From Desulfobacteraceae bacterium (lineage in GTDB: Bacteria > Desulfobacterota > DSM-4660 > Desulfatiglandales > Desulfatiglandaceae): DNA of 64,000 bases. Positions 24,813 through 33,977 of the stretch are shown in pieces (positions within the stretch are counted from its first letter, which is position 1; every line of letters starts with the position of its first letter). Below the pieces are notes generated by a model, which saw only the letters and a program-made list of their open reading frames with translations, did not search any database and was not told the DNA's origin. Made by a program: the position numbers and the translations under genes. The stretch lies in NCBI GenBank assembly GCA_030613055.1, contig JAUWMR010000001.1:1-64000 (forward strand), written 5' to 3'.

Positions 24813-26186
24813 CTATGTGACAGGTTCCCAATTGCCGGGGTTCATGATGCCATTTGGGTCTAAAAGCCCCTTCACTCTTTTTATCAGTGCAGCAGTATTT
24901 GGATCCATTTTTTCCATTGCCATTTTTTGTGCTCCCACCTCACCCTTCCAGACCATTCCTCCAATCTCGAAAGTAAACCTGTTTGACTCATCCAATGCCT
25001 TTCTCGTTTTTTCAACATCCTCCTCATCAGCCCTGTTAAACGAATAATTAAAACCGAACATAATGCTGTTACCCATCAAGACCTGGTGGACATAGGAACA
25101 GATCATTCCATACTTATGTGCAATCTCAATCCCCTTTCTCCATGCCTCCGGAACCTTGTCTATAGGCAGTATCGCGCCTGTGTATTCAAAACCGCCGCCT
25201 TTTCGAAAATCAGCAGCCAGGGCCGCCAATGGAGGCACATCAAGGAATCTTTTCCGGAGTGCAGGATGCAGATCTTCCACAAATTCCATCCTTCCACCTT
25301 CTCCGAATTCCCGAAACAGTTTTTTATATGCTTTCTTTTTTAACTCAATCTCATCTTCAAAGTGCCCGGATACAATAATAACAAAAAATACATGATTCAT
25401 CCAGTCCGGCTTCTCCTGACTTATAAGAAAAAAATCTTCTAATAGATCAAGCTGGTTGGCCTCGAAAACAGCCTTTGTTATCGAATCGATATCATCTGTT
25501 ACAAAGGCCATTACATCACGATATTTTGGTTTTGGATAGAGCTTTATGGATAGTTTTGTTACAATCCCTGTTGTACCAAACCATCCAATAAACAGGCCAG
25601 GCAGATCCGGAAGAGGCCCTCTTGTAAACCAATATGGGCTGACAGAACAGGAACCTATCTTGCATATCTCACCTGTGGGGAGCACTACTTCCATCCCGTT
25701 TATCATATCCGAATTCATGCCATATCTTGGCGAGATATGTCCATGCCCTTGAATAAGGGCATTTCCGACAACAGTGACTGTAGGAGGCGCTTCAGGAGTC
25801 GAGTGCTGGAGATTTGGGTGGTTTTTTACAAGATAAGACTGCAAGGCTGCCTGAGAGACACCCGCTTCGACTACGGCATATCTATTGATTTCGTTTACTT
25901 CGATGATCTTATCCATCCTTTTCATATCCATGACAATCCCGCCCTTATTGGGCACGACCAGCGCCGACAGGGTGAAACCACCTCCGAGTGGAGTAATGGG
26001 AATCTTTTCCTTGTTGGCTATTAATAATACCTTTTGCACTTGCTCAACGGTCTCCGGCATGACGACATAGTCAACCTTACGAGGCTGTTGTGCACCTGAA
26101 TCTCGAGAATACAGGAAAAGTTCCTCCTGGCTATTTGATACCCCATCTTTACCCACAATAGTGACTAATGAATCATAAATGTCCAT
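24813..26186 (-). CDS. FAD-linked oxidase, GlcD/D-lactate dehydrogenase type
   Basis: A 457-residue flavoprotein. The N-terminal FAD_binding_4 (PCMH) domain has ITPLGGGFTLSALVVPNKGG near 60-80, GVSQAALQSYL and the GHGHISPRYG loop; the C-terminal FAD-oxidase domain ends in the typical LLDPNGIMNPGNW. Relatives oxidise 2-hydroxy acids (glycolate, D-lactate) with FAD. Its paralogue is at 27848-29230. It is divergent from an Fe-S (CCG) protein gene at 26436, a likely electron partner. AGGAGG precedes the ATG. Confidence 0.88.
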   Translation of the reverse strand: MDIYDSLVTIVGKDGVSNSQEELFLYSRDSGAQQPRKVDYVVMPETVEQVQKVLLIANKEKIPITPLGGGFTLSALVVPNKGGIVMDMKRMDKIIEVNEINRYAVVEAGVSQAALQSYLVKNHPNLQHSTPEAPPTVTVVGNALIQGHGHISPRYGMNSDMINGMEVVLPTGEICKIGSCSVSPYWFTRGPLPDLPGLFIGWFGTTGIVTKLSIKLYPKPKYRDVMAFVTDDIDSITKAVFEANQLDLLEDFFLISQEKPDWMNHVFFVIIVSGHFEDEIELKKKAYKKLFREFGEGGRMEFVEDLHPALRKRFLDVPPLAALAADFRKGGGFEYTGAILPIDKVPEAWRKGIEIAHKYGMICSYVHQVLMGNSIMFGFNYSFNRADEEDVEKTRKALDESNRFTFEIGGMVWKGEVGAQKMAMEKMDPNTAALIKRVKGLLDPNGIMNPGNWEPVT

Positions 26187-26435
26187 GTATCCTCCTGAGC
26201 CTGACGAATAATGACTTTTTTAATTCAAAATAGAAAACCACGTCCTCTGAGACTGAATTGTTTACAATTTCTTATTTCACTGTTTCCATGATGTCAAATA
26301 AGAAATCGGGTTTGATCTTGACATACTTAATGACTTCTTTATAGGTTATCAAAGACCAAATTTGCAAAATTTTAATGTTACTGTCATTTGGGCATGGATA
26401 AGGATAACTGCCTGGGCTGGCTGAAGGGAGGAAAA
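26187..26435 (+). promoter_or_regulatory. Divergent intergenic region with candidate promoter
   Basis: TTGACA at 26318-26323 and TATAGG at 26340-26345 (16-base spacer) could drive the Fe-S protein gene. The region separates two divergent redox genes and is otherwise AT-rich without a gene. Confidence 0.35.
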
Positions 26436-27449
26436 ATGTATGCACTAAATTTTGATGAGAATCTGTGTACGACCTGTCCGACCGGTGATTGCCTTGTAAA
26501 ATGCCAGTATATGGATGTCGAGAAAGATACGGCAGTAGAGGAGATGATAAAGATAAGCCGGGGAGAAGATTCTTTTGTGTTTAAGGATTGTGTCACATGT
26601 TACGGCTGCGAGGAATATTGCAAAAGAGGAAATCACCCTTTTTATCTGATCACTGAAAGGAGAGAGGAAAAGGGGATACTGACCTCACCCAGGGCCATTA
26701 CCAAACAGTGGATCAATATAGGGGAGCCCCAGGGAAAATATAGGCTGGGAAAAGTCAAAGAAAAGGTCCTGTCTTTCGGTTTTATGCCTGAATTTTTAAA
26801 ATGGGTTAGGGGAAGACTCTTTGAGGATGTCATGCCCTCCTTTATTTTCGGCCAGGAATTTTTCTGCAATGTGGTTTACATCCATTTTGCCAATACGTCG
26901 ATAATAAAGGAAAGGCTGCCCATGGTCGTGGATAATTTCAAAAAACTGGGCGTCAAAGAGGTTGTTTTCATCCATGATGAGTGTTACGGCGCATTCGCCC
27001 ACCTTGCACCCGCATATGGTATAGAGGTCCCCTTTAAGTCCATACACTACTTTGAATATCTCTATGAACGGTTGCAGGAATTAAAGGACGAGATCAGGCC
27101 CTTGAACATCAAAGTGGCCTACCAGAGGCCCTGTTCTTCCCGGCTATCTTCTGACAAGCATCATTTTGTGGCCGATATCATGGAACTAATCGGCGTTGAC
27201 CTGGTTGAAAGAGAGTATCAGGGGGAAAATTCCCTGTGCTGCGGCGGCATTTTTAGCATGTGTTTTGGCTATGAGCTTGCAAATGATGTGCAGAAACGGA
27301 ATATTGATGACATGGCAGCGAATGGGGCCGAATATTGTGTGTTTAACTGCCCGGCATGTCAGAGTACCCTGGGCGCTAAGGTAGCCAAAAGAGGCATAAA
27401 GCCGGTCCACATGATTGAGCTTTTAAAGATGGCTATTGGTGAAAAATAG
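26436..27449 (+). CDS. Ferredoxin-like/HdrB-like Fe-S (CCG domain) oxidoreductase
   Basis: About 337 residues. The N-terminus has two clusters of cysteines, CTTCPTGDCLVKC and CVTCYGCEEYCKRG, as in ferredoxin-type electron carriers. The C-terminal half is a CCG domain: PCSSRL, then SLCCGGIFSM, then NCPACQ, the HdrB/HdrD pattern binding a noncubane 4Fe-4S cluster. It probably takes electrons from the divergent FAD oxidase. I chose the ATG at 26436 because GGGAGG is four bases upstream; a longer frame from TTG 26388 lacks a ribosome site. Confidence 0.8.
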   Translation: MYALNFDENLCTTCPTGDCLVKCQYMDVEKDTAVEEMIKISRGEDSFVFKDCVTCYGCEEYCKRGNHPFYLITERREEKGILTSPRAITKQWINIGEPQGKYRLGKVKEKVLSFGFMPEFLKWVRGRLFEDVMPSFIFGQEFFCNVVYIHFANTSIIKERLPMVVDNFKKLGVKEVVFIHDECYGAFAHLAPAYGIEVPFKSIHYFEYLYERLQELKDEIRPLNIKVAYQRPCSSRLSSDKHHFVADIMELIGVDLVEREYQGENSLCCGGIFSMCFGYELANDVQKRNIDDMAANGAEYCVFNCPACQSTLGAKVAKRGIKPVHMIELLKMAIGEK

Positions 27450-27478
27450 GAAGCAGGGGGGTACCTGTTACAGGTATT

Positions 27479-27807
27479 TTAGACAGGATAACAGGATAAA
27501 CAAGATTCAGTCTCAAGGGAACAAACAAAACTAAAAGTGGCCTTAGTTATCCTGTAAATCATAGAAAAATCACAACTTGAGAAGGGCATATAATCGAAAT
27601 AAAAAGGATTAACTGAGAATATTAATTTGCAACCTAATGGGATACGGTTTTAGTCTTTAGCTTTAATTATCAATTCCTGAACCCGTCAGGAACAGGTTTT
27701 GTTGAACGAAAATCGGAAATCAAACGCAAGCTAAGGGATTCAAAAGAAGATTTACGGGATGAATTTAGATGTTTTTTTATCCTGAACATCCTGTAAATCC
27801 TGTCAAA
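27479..27807. repeat. MITE-like element with ACAGGAT ends (copy 2)
   Basis: Left end TTAGACAGGATAACAGGAT (27479-27497) is identical to that at 5125; the right end near 27780-27806 has diverged 9-base ATCCTG-type units in inverse orientation. Inside, around 27676-27765, a plus-strand frame (NPSGTGFVERKSEIKRKL) looks faintly protein-like but ends within the repeat. No intact gene lies in 27450-27847. Confidence 0.6.
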
Positions 27808-27847
27808 AAAATTACGCCTTATGTAAATACACCGGAGGTATGATGAT

Positions 27848-29230
27848 ATGACGGATATCACCCAGGCACTTGCTGAGATAGTGGGAGAAGACTACGTTTC
27901 CGACCAGCCCGAAGAGGCGTATTTCTATGCACGGGACCCCGGTTTGATGCCTGCACATAAACCGGACTATGTGGTTGTGCCAAAAACCGCTGAGGAAATC
28001 CAAAATGTCGTGAGGCTTGCCAACAGGGAGAAAATTCCTGTCGTCCCCATGGGTGCGGGCATGGCCTTGACCGGCCTTGTTATTCCCCTGAAAGGGGGGA
28101 TCGTTATTGACATGAAAAGGATAACAGGGATACTTGCGATCAATGAAAAAGCACGGCTTGTTATAGTTGAAGGAGGCACCTCCCAGGGTTTATTAAAGGC
28201 ATACCTGGAAAAAAATTATCCTAAGTTGCGCCACAGTATTCCAGACTCTCCTGCAACGGCGACTATAGCTGCAAACGTGATGATACACGGCCAGGGCAGG
28301 CTGTCGCAACAGTATGGCTTCAATTCCGATATGGTTGCGGGGTTGGAAGTTGTGCTGCCTTCCGGTGAGATCTGCAAGATCGGCTCGTGTTCAATATCTC
28401 CGGACTGGTTTTCGAAAGGCGCGCCAATGCCCGATCTTTCCGGGTTATTCTTGGGATGGTTCGGGGCCACCGGTATCATTACAAAGGTAGCCCTCAAGCT
28501 CTATCCAAAAAAGAAGATGAGGGATGTGGAAATATTTATTACAGATATGGAAGAGCTCGTCCCGGATATTGTGCATGAACTCACTTATACGGAGATGGTG
28601 GAAGATATAACTGTCTTTGCCCAGCCATTGCCTATGATATTTAGAGACAACCACCACATAACCATTTTCTTTACCGGTGATACGGATACGGAGCTTGAGT
28701 TTAAGAGAAAGATGGTCTGGGATGCATTAGACAGGTTCATTAAGAGCAAAGACGGCGGGTTTATGGGGGTACCTCCGGTCATGAAACCGACACTCTTAGA
28801 CTCTCCTCAAAGGAGCGTCACCAGGTTCGCGGACGTAAAAAAAGGTGGGGGATTCGAATATTCCGGGCCGATCATATTAGTTGAAAAATATCCTGAATGT
28901 TCTCGAAAAATAAAGGAATTGGCCGAAAAATACGATCTCGGATACTCCGGCATGGCCAGGATTATCGGGAGAGGCCATTGTATGATGTACGGTTTTGCCT
29001 TTACCTTCAACCGGGCCGATCCTGATATGATGGAAAGAACGAGAAATGCCTTACATGAGGTCAGCGAATACGCCCTAAAAGCAGGTGGTGTTTTCTGGAA
29101 GCCGACAGTAGACGAACAAAAAATGGCCCTTGATAAGATGGACCCGAACACACGGAATCTCATGGGCATGATAAAGAAAAACATAGACCCCAATGGTATC
29201 ATGAATCCTGGGAACTGGGAGGTAAACTAA
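27848..29230 (+). CDS. FAD-linked oxidase, GlcD type (paralogue)
   Basis: A 460-residue flavoprotein paralogous to the product of 24813-26186: VVPMGAGMALTGLVIPLKGG in the FAD domain, GQGRLSQQYGFNSDMVAGLEVVLP, and the ending IDPNGIMNPGNWEVN. Lys/Met-rich DEQKMALDKMDPNT near 420 is conserved between the two. GGAGG lies nine bases before the ATG. The following Fe-S gene starts directly after its stop, so the two should form a GlcD-GlcF-like 2-hydroxyacid dehydrogenase; substrate unknown. Confidence 0.88.
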   Translation: MTDITQALAEIVGEDYVSDQPEEAYFYARDPGLMPAHKPDYVVVPKTAEEIQNVVRLANREKIPVVPMGAGMALTGLVIPLKGGIVIDMKRITGILAINEKARLVIVEGGTSQGLLKAYLEKNYPKLRHSIPDSPATATIAANVMIHGQGRLSQQYGFNSDMVAGLEVVLPSGEICKIGSCSISPDWFSKGAPMPDLSGLFLGWFGATGIITKVALKLYPKKKMRDVEIFITDMEELVPDIVHELTYTEMVEDITVFAQPLPMIFRDNHHITIFFTGDTDTELEFKRKMVWDALDRFIKSKDGGFMGVPPVMKPTLLDSPQRSVTRFADVKKGGGFEYSGPIILVEKYPECSRKIKELAEKYDLGYSGMARIIGRGHCMMYGFAFTFNRADPDMMERTRNALHEVSEYALKAGGVFWKPTVDEQKMALDKMDPNTRNLMGMIKKNIDPNGIMNPGNWEVN

Positions 29231-30385
29231 ATGAAATACGAGGAAATTGTCCACCGGTGTTTCAGGTGCGGTTACTGCAAACTTACCAGCGATTATACGG
29301 ATTTCAACTGCCCCGCCTACCGGAAATTCAGGTTTGAGACATACTCCCCCGGAGGCCGCATGTGGCTGATCAGGGCATGGCTGAATAATGAGATAAAAAA
29401 CAGTGAGCGCTTTCAGGAGATACTTTTTTCCTGCGCTACCTGTGCCAACTGTGTTGAACATTGCGTTTTTGTCTTCAGTGAGGACCTGGTGAATATCTTT
29501 ATCGCGGCCAGGGAGGAGATGGTAAATAAAGGAATTATTCCACCTGCTGTACGAGATTATCTGAAAAACATCAGCATTAATGGCAATCCCTATAAAGAGC
29601 CGCAAGACGAGAGGGGAAAATGGGCAGATGGAACACCAGTTGAAACTTACAAAGATCAGGACTATCTCTTCTATGTAGGCTGTGTGGGTTCCTATGATGA
29701 AAGGGCGAAAAAAATAGCCGGGGCAGTGGCTAATCTCTTGCTTAAGGCAGGTATTTCCATCGGAATTCTTGGTGAAAAAGAAAAATGTGATGGAAATGAG
29801 GTTAGGGCCCTTGGCGAGGCAGGGCTGTTTCAGTTCCTGGCTAAAGAGAATATCGCTTATTTTAAAGAGCTTGGGGTAAAAAGGATTATCACCTTAGATC
29901 CCCATGCCTTCAATGCCTTTAAAAATGATTATCCGGGCCTCGGTGGTGAATTTGAAGTCTATCACTACACGCAGATTCTGGCCCCCTTGATCAAGTCAAA
30001 AAAGATACCGTTAGCTGAATACAAGGCAAAGATAACCTTTCACGATCCGTGCTATTTAGGAAGACATAATGGAGAATATGATGCCCCGAGAAAGATACTT
30101 GGAGCCATTCCCGGGGTAGAGATGGTCGAGATGGAGCAAAACAGGGAAAATGCCTTTTGCTGCGGGGGCGGGGGCGGGAATTTTTTTACCGATATCCTGG
30201 GCGGAGGAGAGGACAGTCCCAACAGAATCAGGGTGCAGGGAGCCCTTGATACCGGGGCACAGATTATTGCGGTTGCCTGTCCGCAATGCGCCAAAATGTT
30301 GGATGATGCAATCAAGGCAGAGGAACTTGATGACAGGTTAGAGGTCCTGGATGTGGCAGAAATTGTTACCAGAGCCCTTGCATAA
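29231..30385 (+). CDS. GlcF/HdrD-like Fe-S oxidoreductase
   Basis: A 384-residue electron-transfer subunit. N-terminal 4Fe-4S motifs CFRCGYC (with a later Cys in FNCPAY) and CATCANCVEHC; then two CCG-type halves, GCVGSYDERAKKIAG with KEKCDGNEVRALGE, and DPCYLGRHNGEYDAPR with FCCGGGGG and CPQC. This is the HdrD/GlcF architecture and would accept electrons from the FAD oxidase encoded just upstream (no gap). The end converges five bases from the carboxyltransferase gene, with no terminator seen. Confidence 0.88.
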   Translation: MKYEEIVHRCFRCGYCKLTSDYTDFNCPAYRKFRFETYSPGGRMWLIRAWLNNEIKNSERFQEILFSCATCANCVEHCVFVFSEDLVNIFIAAREEMVNKGIIPPAVRDYLKNISINGNPYKEPQDERGKWADGTPVETYKDQDYLFYVGCVGSYDERAKKIAGAVANLLLKAGISIGILGEKEKCDGNEVRALGEAGLFQFLAKENIAYFKELGVKRIITLDPHAFNAFKNDYPGLGGEFEVYHYTQILAPLIKSKKIPLAEYKAKITFHDPCYLGRHNGEYDAPRKILGAIPGVEMVEMEQNRENAFCCGGGGGNFFTDILGGGEDSPNRIRVQGALDTGAQIIAVACPQCAKMLDDAIKAEELDDRLEVLDVAEIVTRALA

Positions 30386-30390
30386 TTTGA

Positions 30391-31971
30391 TCAGCACCTC
30401 ATGCCTCTCTTTTTCGGTCCAAGGTTGTCTTTTTCAACTTTGTAGGCCATCTCCACCCACTCACACAGAAGCGGTCTTGTGTCCCTTGGATCGATGATAT
30501 CTTCTATGCCAAAGGCCTCGGCAGTCCGGAAAGGGGAGGCTATTGCCCTGTACGTCGTATGCAAATCTTTAAGATAGGCTTCCGGGTCTTGCGCTGCCTC
30601 AATCTCCGACCGGTGGGCCGCGTAGACACCCCCTTCCACGGGTATGTTGCCCCAGACCGCTGAAGGCCAGGCATACTGCCAGCTAAAGCGCATGGCGGTT
30701 CTCTGGGCAGCGCCTGCAACCCCGAAACATTTGCGCAGATATAAAACAGCAATGGGTATTGTGGCCTGGATCATGGCAAAACTTGCCCGCACTCCTTTGC
30801 GGATTGTTCCATATTCTTCACTTTTCTTGCCAATGGCAAATCCTGGCTGATCCGAAAAATTGATGATGGGCAGGTGGAAAGTGTCGCACATGTCTACAAA
30901 TCTCTGAAATTTTTCCGCAACATCGTAATTGAACGATCCCCCACCAAACATGGGGTCATTGGCCAATACGCCGACAGGGTAACCGTTCATGCGGGCAAAG
31001 GCCGTGATCTGGGATCTACCTTGATACTTGCCAATCTCGAATATTGAGTCTCGGTCCAAAATATGCTGCAATATCTTTCGCATATTGTACGTCTTCCTTT
31101 GGTCCCTGGGAATAATAGTAGCGAGTTCTTCCTCCCGTCGCTCAGGGTCGTCATTATCGTCATGTTGCCTTTTAGGCATTTCCCACACGTTGGACGGCAG
31201 GTAAGATAAAAAAGTCTTGACCTGTTTGAGGGCATCCTCTTCACTTTCAGCCTCGTTATCCACTACTCCCGATATCCGTGTATGGACCTTGTATCCCCCA
31301 AGCTCTTCTTTTGTAATTTCCTGACCGAATGCGGATTTAACTAAAGGTGGGCCTCCAACAAAGACCTGGGCCTTTTCTTTTACCATAACGGAGAAATGGC
31401 TTTTGACCATAAACAGGGCACCTAAGCCTGCTATGGCTCCGAAGCCTACGGCAACAACCGGTATTTCAGAAAGGGCCTCAGCCTCATTCTGGGTCCCTTC
31501 AAGATTTCCGGAGGGGAGTTCGGTATATCCAATTTCAAGGATTTCTCTGATGGATCCACCAGCACCTTCAACCAGCCTGATAACGGGAAGCCTTAATGAA
31601 CGGGCCATTTTTATAAAGTATCCCCTTTTGGCCTTGTACATCCGCCCAACTGATGCACCTTTTATGGTAAAGTCATCCCCGTGCACCGCAACCATGCGAC
31701 CGTCCAACCTGGCTATACCCATAACAAAGGGGCATGGAACAAGATCAATGAGTTTGCTCTTATCATCTTCATCATATATTGGCGCGCCACTCAGAGTGCC
31801 TCTCTCAATGAACGAACCCCTATCAAACAGGATTTCTATACGTTCTCTAACGGTCATTTTACCGTAGCTATGTTGCTTGTTGACATTTTTTTCACCGCCC
31901 ATCTTATAGGCAATCTCTTTTCTTCTTCCGATTTCCTCAATTTCTTTGTGCCACATATTTTGCTGCTCCAT
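30391..31971 (-). CDS. Acyl-CoA carboxylase carboxyltransferase (beta) subunit
   Basis: A 526-residue protein of the propionyl/methylcrotonyl-CoA carboxylase beta family, also resembling decarboxylase alpha subunits. Both crotonase-fold halves are present: N-terminal KMTVRERIEILFDRGSF, then GGPPLVKSAFGQEI; C-terminal GVLANDPMFGGGSFNYDVAEK and FSDQPGFAIGKKSE. No biotin carrier or biotin carboxylase gene is adjacent, so partners must lie elsewhere. The first ATG has almost no spacer to its ribosome site; the ATG at 31956, eight bases after GGAG, may be the real start. Confidence 0.87.
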   Translation of the reverse strand: MEQQNMWHKEIEEIGRRKEIAYKMGGEKNVNKQHSYGKMTVRERIEILFDRGSFIERGTLSGAPIYDEDDKSKLIDLVPCPFVMGIARLDGRMVAVHGDDFTIKGASVGRMYKAKRGYFIKMARSLRLPVIRLVEGAGGSIREILEIGYTELPSGNLEGTQNEAEALSEIPVVAVGFGAIAGLGALFMVKSHFSVMVKEKAQVFVGGPPLVKSAFGQEITKEELGGYKVHTRISGVVDNEAESEEDALKQVKTFLSYLPSNVWEMPKRQHDDNDDPERREEELATIIPRDQRKTYNMRKILQHILDRDSIFEIGKYQGRSQITAFARMNGYPVGVLANDPMFGGGSFNYDVAEKFQRFVDMCDTFHLPIINFSDQPGFAIGKKSEEYGTIRKGVRASFAMIQATIPIAVLYLRKCFGVAGAAQRTAMRFSWQYAWPSAVWGNIPVEGGVYAAHRSEIEAAQDPEAYLKDLHTTYRAIASPFRTAEAFGIEDIIDPRDTRPLLCEWVEMAYKVEKDNLGPKKRGMRC

Positions 31972-32042
31972 CCTTGAAAATACATTATATGAGATATTTA
32001 TACATATAAATAGTTAATATGTCAAATTTTTATTAAATAATA

Positions 32043-32228
32043 GTAATTAAGCCTGCCAGAGCTTACTTATCTGTTTTAGGCGATTATCATGGTCAACTCA
32101 TGGCAGCAAGCCTATTAAACGATGAAACAATTTCAGGAAAAATGGCGGATTTTATTAAAGTTTTTTATTCCGTTGCCGATACACCTATTGTGGACTTGCA
32201 GAATTTTTCAAAGACACTTCATTGCTGA
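32043..32228 (+). other. Protein-like open frame, possible gene remnant
   Basis: From about 32043 to the TGA at 32226-32228 an open plus-strand frame reads LGDYHGQLMAASLLNDE and MADFIKVFYSVADTPIVDL, with the amino-acid balance of a real protein. It has no good start or ribosome site and I do not recognise it. It lies in the 400-base gap between the carboxyltransferase and HD-GYP genes and may be the tail of a lost gene. Confidence 0.3.
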
Positions 32229-32374
32229 GGTGTTTCAAAAAGGACTCTTATTAACACCGGCTCTTTAGGCTCGCAGCCTATCTTCACAAAACTTTTAATG
32301 CTGTATGAAATTTTGTGCCGGTTCGTTATCCTTTGTATTATTAATTTATATCAAGCTATATTTGGAGGTCAGGG

Positions 32375-33403
32375 ATGGCGTCAATCCTCGTTGTGGACGA
32401 TGATGAACCTATCCGGGACTTGATAGGGGGCATACTGGAGGTTGGAGGTTATGACTCAACTCTTGCCGCTGATGCATTTGAAGCCCGAAAGATCCTTAAA
32501 AAGCAAAATTTTGAGTTGATCCTTTGTGATATCAACATGCCCGGGGAATCGGGCCTGGACTTTGTCCAGTATGCCGCTACCGAGTACCCCAACATCGCCG
32601 CGGTTATGGTGACCGCAATGGATGATCCCATGCTTGCAAACCATGCTATAAATATCGGCGTTTATGAATATATTATTAAGCCCTTTGAGCGGAACGGCGT
32701 ACTCATAAGCGTGGGCAACGCCCTCCGGCGCAGACAGCTCGAGATCGATAACAGGACATACCGTTTGCGCCTCGAGAAGAAGGTTGAAGAGCGGACTGCC
32801 GCTCTTCAGGATAGCATGGAAAAACTACAAAAATCACTGGAGGGCAGCATCCAGGCAATAGCAAGAACCGTTGAAATGAGAGACCCGTATACTGCCGGAC
32901 ATCAACAGCGCGTGGCCAAACTTGCTGGTGCCATTGCCGACGAAATGGGGCTTTCCGACGATATAAGCTACGGCATACGCATGGGAGGATTGATACATGA
33001 TCTGGGCAAGGTATCAATTCCGGCAGAGATATTGACCAAACCCGGGCGCATTACCAAAATCGAATTTGAACTGATAAAAACACACCCGCAAGTAGGATAT
33101 GACATCCTAAAATCTATTGAATTTCCATGGCCAATTGCAAAGATGGTCTTTCAGCATCACGAAAGAATGGACGGTTCGGGTTACCCCGGGGGTCTACCGG
33201 GTTCTAATATCATCCTTGAAGCGAGAATCTTAGGTGTGGCCGATGTGGTTGAAGCCATGGCCTCCCATCGTCCTTACCGGCCTTCCCTTGGGATCGATAA
33301 AGCATTAGAAGAGATATCCATAAACAAAGGGAAGCTTTATGACCCAGATGCTTCAGAGGTCTGCCTCAGGCTTTTTAGACAAAAGGGATTCCTGCTCGAT
33401 TAG
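32375..33403 (+). CDS. HD-GYP response regulator (cyclic-di-GMP phosphodiesterase)
   Basis: A 342-residue protein. Receiver domain 1-120 with Asp9-Asp10 acidic pair, phosphoacceptor Asp52 (LILCDINMPGESG) and IIKPF near 107; a coiled-coil linker (LRLEKKVEERTAALQDSMEKLQKSLEG); then an HD-GYP domain from about 165 with AGHQQRVAKLAGAIA, IHDLGKVSIP, HHERMDGSGYPGGL and ILGVADVVEAM. All HD-GYP metal ligands appear intact, so hydrolysis of cyclic di-GMP is expected. GGAGGT precedes the ATG. No kinase is adjacent. Confidence 0.93.
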   Translation: MASILVVDDDEPIRDLIGGILEVGGYDSTLAADAFEARKILKKQNFELILCDINMPGESGLDFVQYAATEYPNIAAVMVTAMDDPMLANHAINIGVYEYIIKPFERNGVLISVGNALRRRQLEIDNRTYRLRLEKKVEERTAALQDSMEKLQKSLEGSIQAIARTVEMRDPYTAGHQQRVAKLAGAIADEMGLSDDISYGIRMGGLIHDLGKVSIPAEILTKPGRITKIEFELIKTHPQVGYDILKSIEFPWPIAKMVFQHHERMDGSGYPGGLPGSNIILEARILGVADVVEAMASHRPYRPSLGIDKALEEISINKGKLYDPDASEVCLRLFRQKGFLLD

Positions 33404-33440
33404 CTCTTTTAACAATATTAAATAAAAATATTATTAATAA

Positions 33441-33532
33441 ACTCGTAAAAAGTCTTTATTTGTCTTTTTTTGTCATTCCCGCCCCGCATCAAGTGCGGGG
33501 CGGGAGTGACGGTAAATTGGACTTTTTACGAG
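33441..33532. mobile_element. MITE-like element, CTCGTAAAAAGT ends (copy B)
   Basis: ACTCGTAAAAAGTC at 33441-33454 and GACTTTTTACGAG at 33520-33532. The centre is an 11-base-pair GC hairpin (33478-33504, CCCGCCCCGCA arm) that could also terminate transcription after the HD-GYP gene. Confidence 0.8.
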
Positions 33533-33633
33533 ACTATCAATATTGTGGAAGAGTAAAACAACCCCGTAAGCACTAAGCTGTTTTGCAAACATTCACAGGT
33601 TGCATTTATACCATACGGGATTGTTTTGAAAGA

Positions 33634-33915
33634 TGAACATCGAATCACGCCAAGGCGTGAAACATCGAACGTCCAACATCGAATAAAAAACAAACACCCA
33701 ATACCGAACATTCAACCACGCCAAGGCGTGGTTTCTTTTCAGCCGTTTTGATACCCGTAACGAAAATCTTAATTAATTCTTCTGTTTCCTGTAAAATATC
33801 ATTTAATAGTTCAGGTTTTCTAATTAGTGGTACACGCTGAATAAGCTTTAACCATCTCTGGGTCTCCCTTTTTCCCATTCAACATTCGATGTTGGACGTT
33901 CGATGTTCGATGTTC
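33634..33915. mobile_element. Inverted heptamer arrays around a decayed four-helix-bundle gene
   Basis: Left array 33634-33690 has ATCGAAC-type heptamers interrupted by a CACGCC/GGCGTG hairpin; a second such hairpin is at 33717-33731. Right array 33879-33915 has the inverse GTTCGAT units. Between them, on the minus strand, is the gene fragment 33645-33878. The layout matches the intact cassette at 42541-43160. Confidence 0.7.
33645..33878 (-). pseudogene. Truncated four-helix-bundle (S23/IVP-type) protein gene
   Basis: The 77-codon frame reads ETQRWLKLIQRVPLIRKPEL and LLNDILQETEELIKIFVTGI, the third and fourth helices of the four-helix-bundle family first found in 23S rRNA intervening sequences. 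Full members are about 115-130 residues; helices 1 and 2 are missing, the heptamer array running straight into the remaining part. The last 25 codons are read from the other array. Probably non-functional. Confidence 0.7.
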
Positions 33916-33977
33916 ATTTTTTTCAGTCCCTCCTGTGAAAAAACAACTTAGTGCTTATGTGAAACAAGCCGGCCACA

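Noticed and set aside
24595-24831. 78-codon minus-strand frame
   Set aside because: Lies completely inside an inverted-repeat element; codons such as SDRRERGNPL are typical translations of such repeats.
27676-27789. Plus-strand frame resembling the start of an AlbA_2/Schlafen-type regulator (GTGFVERKSEI)
   Set aside because: Too short and diverged to identify, and it ends in repeat units; not supported as a gene.
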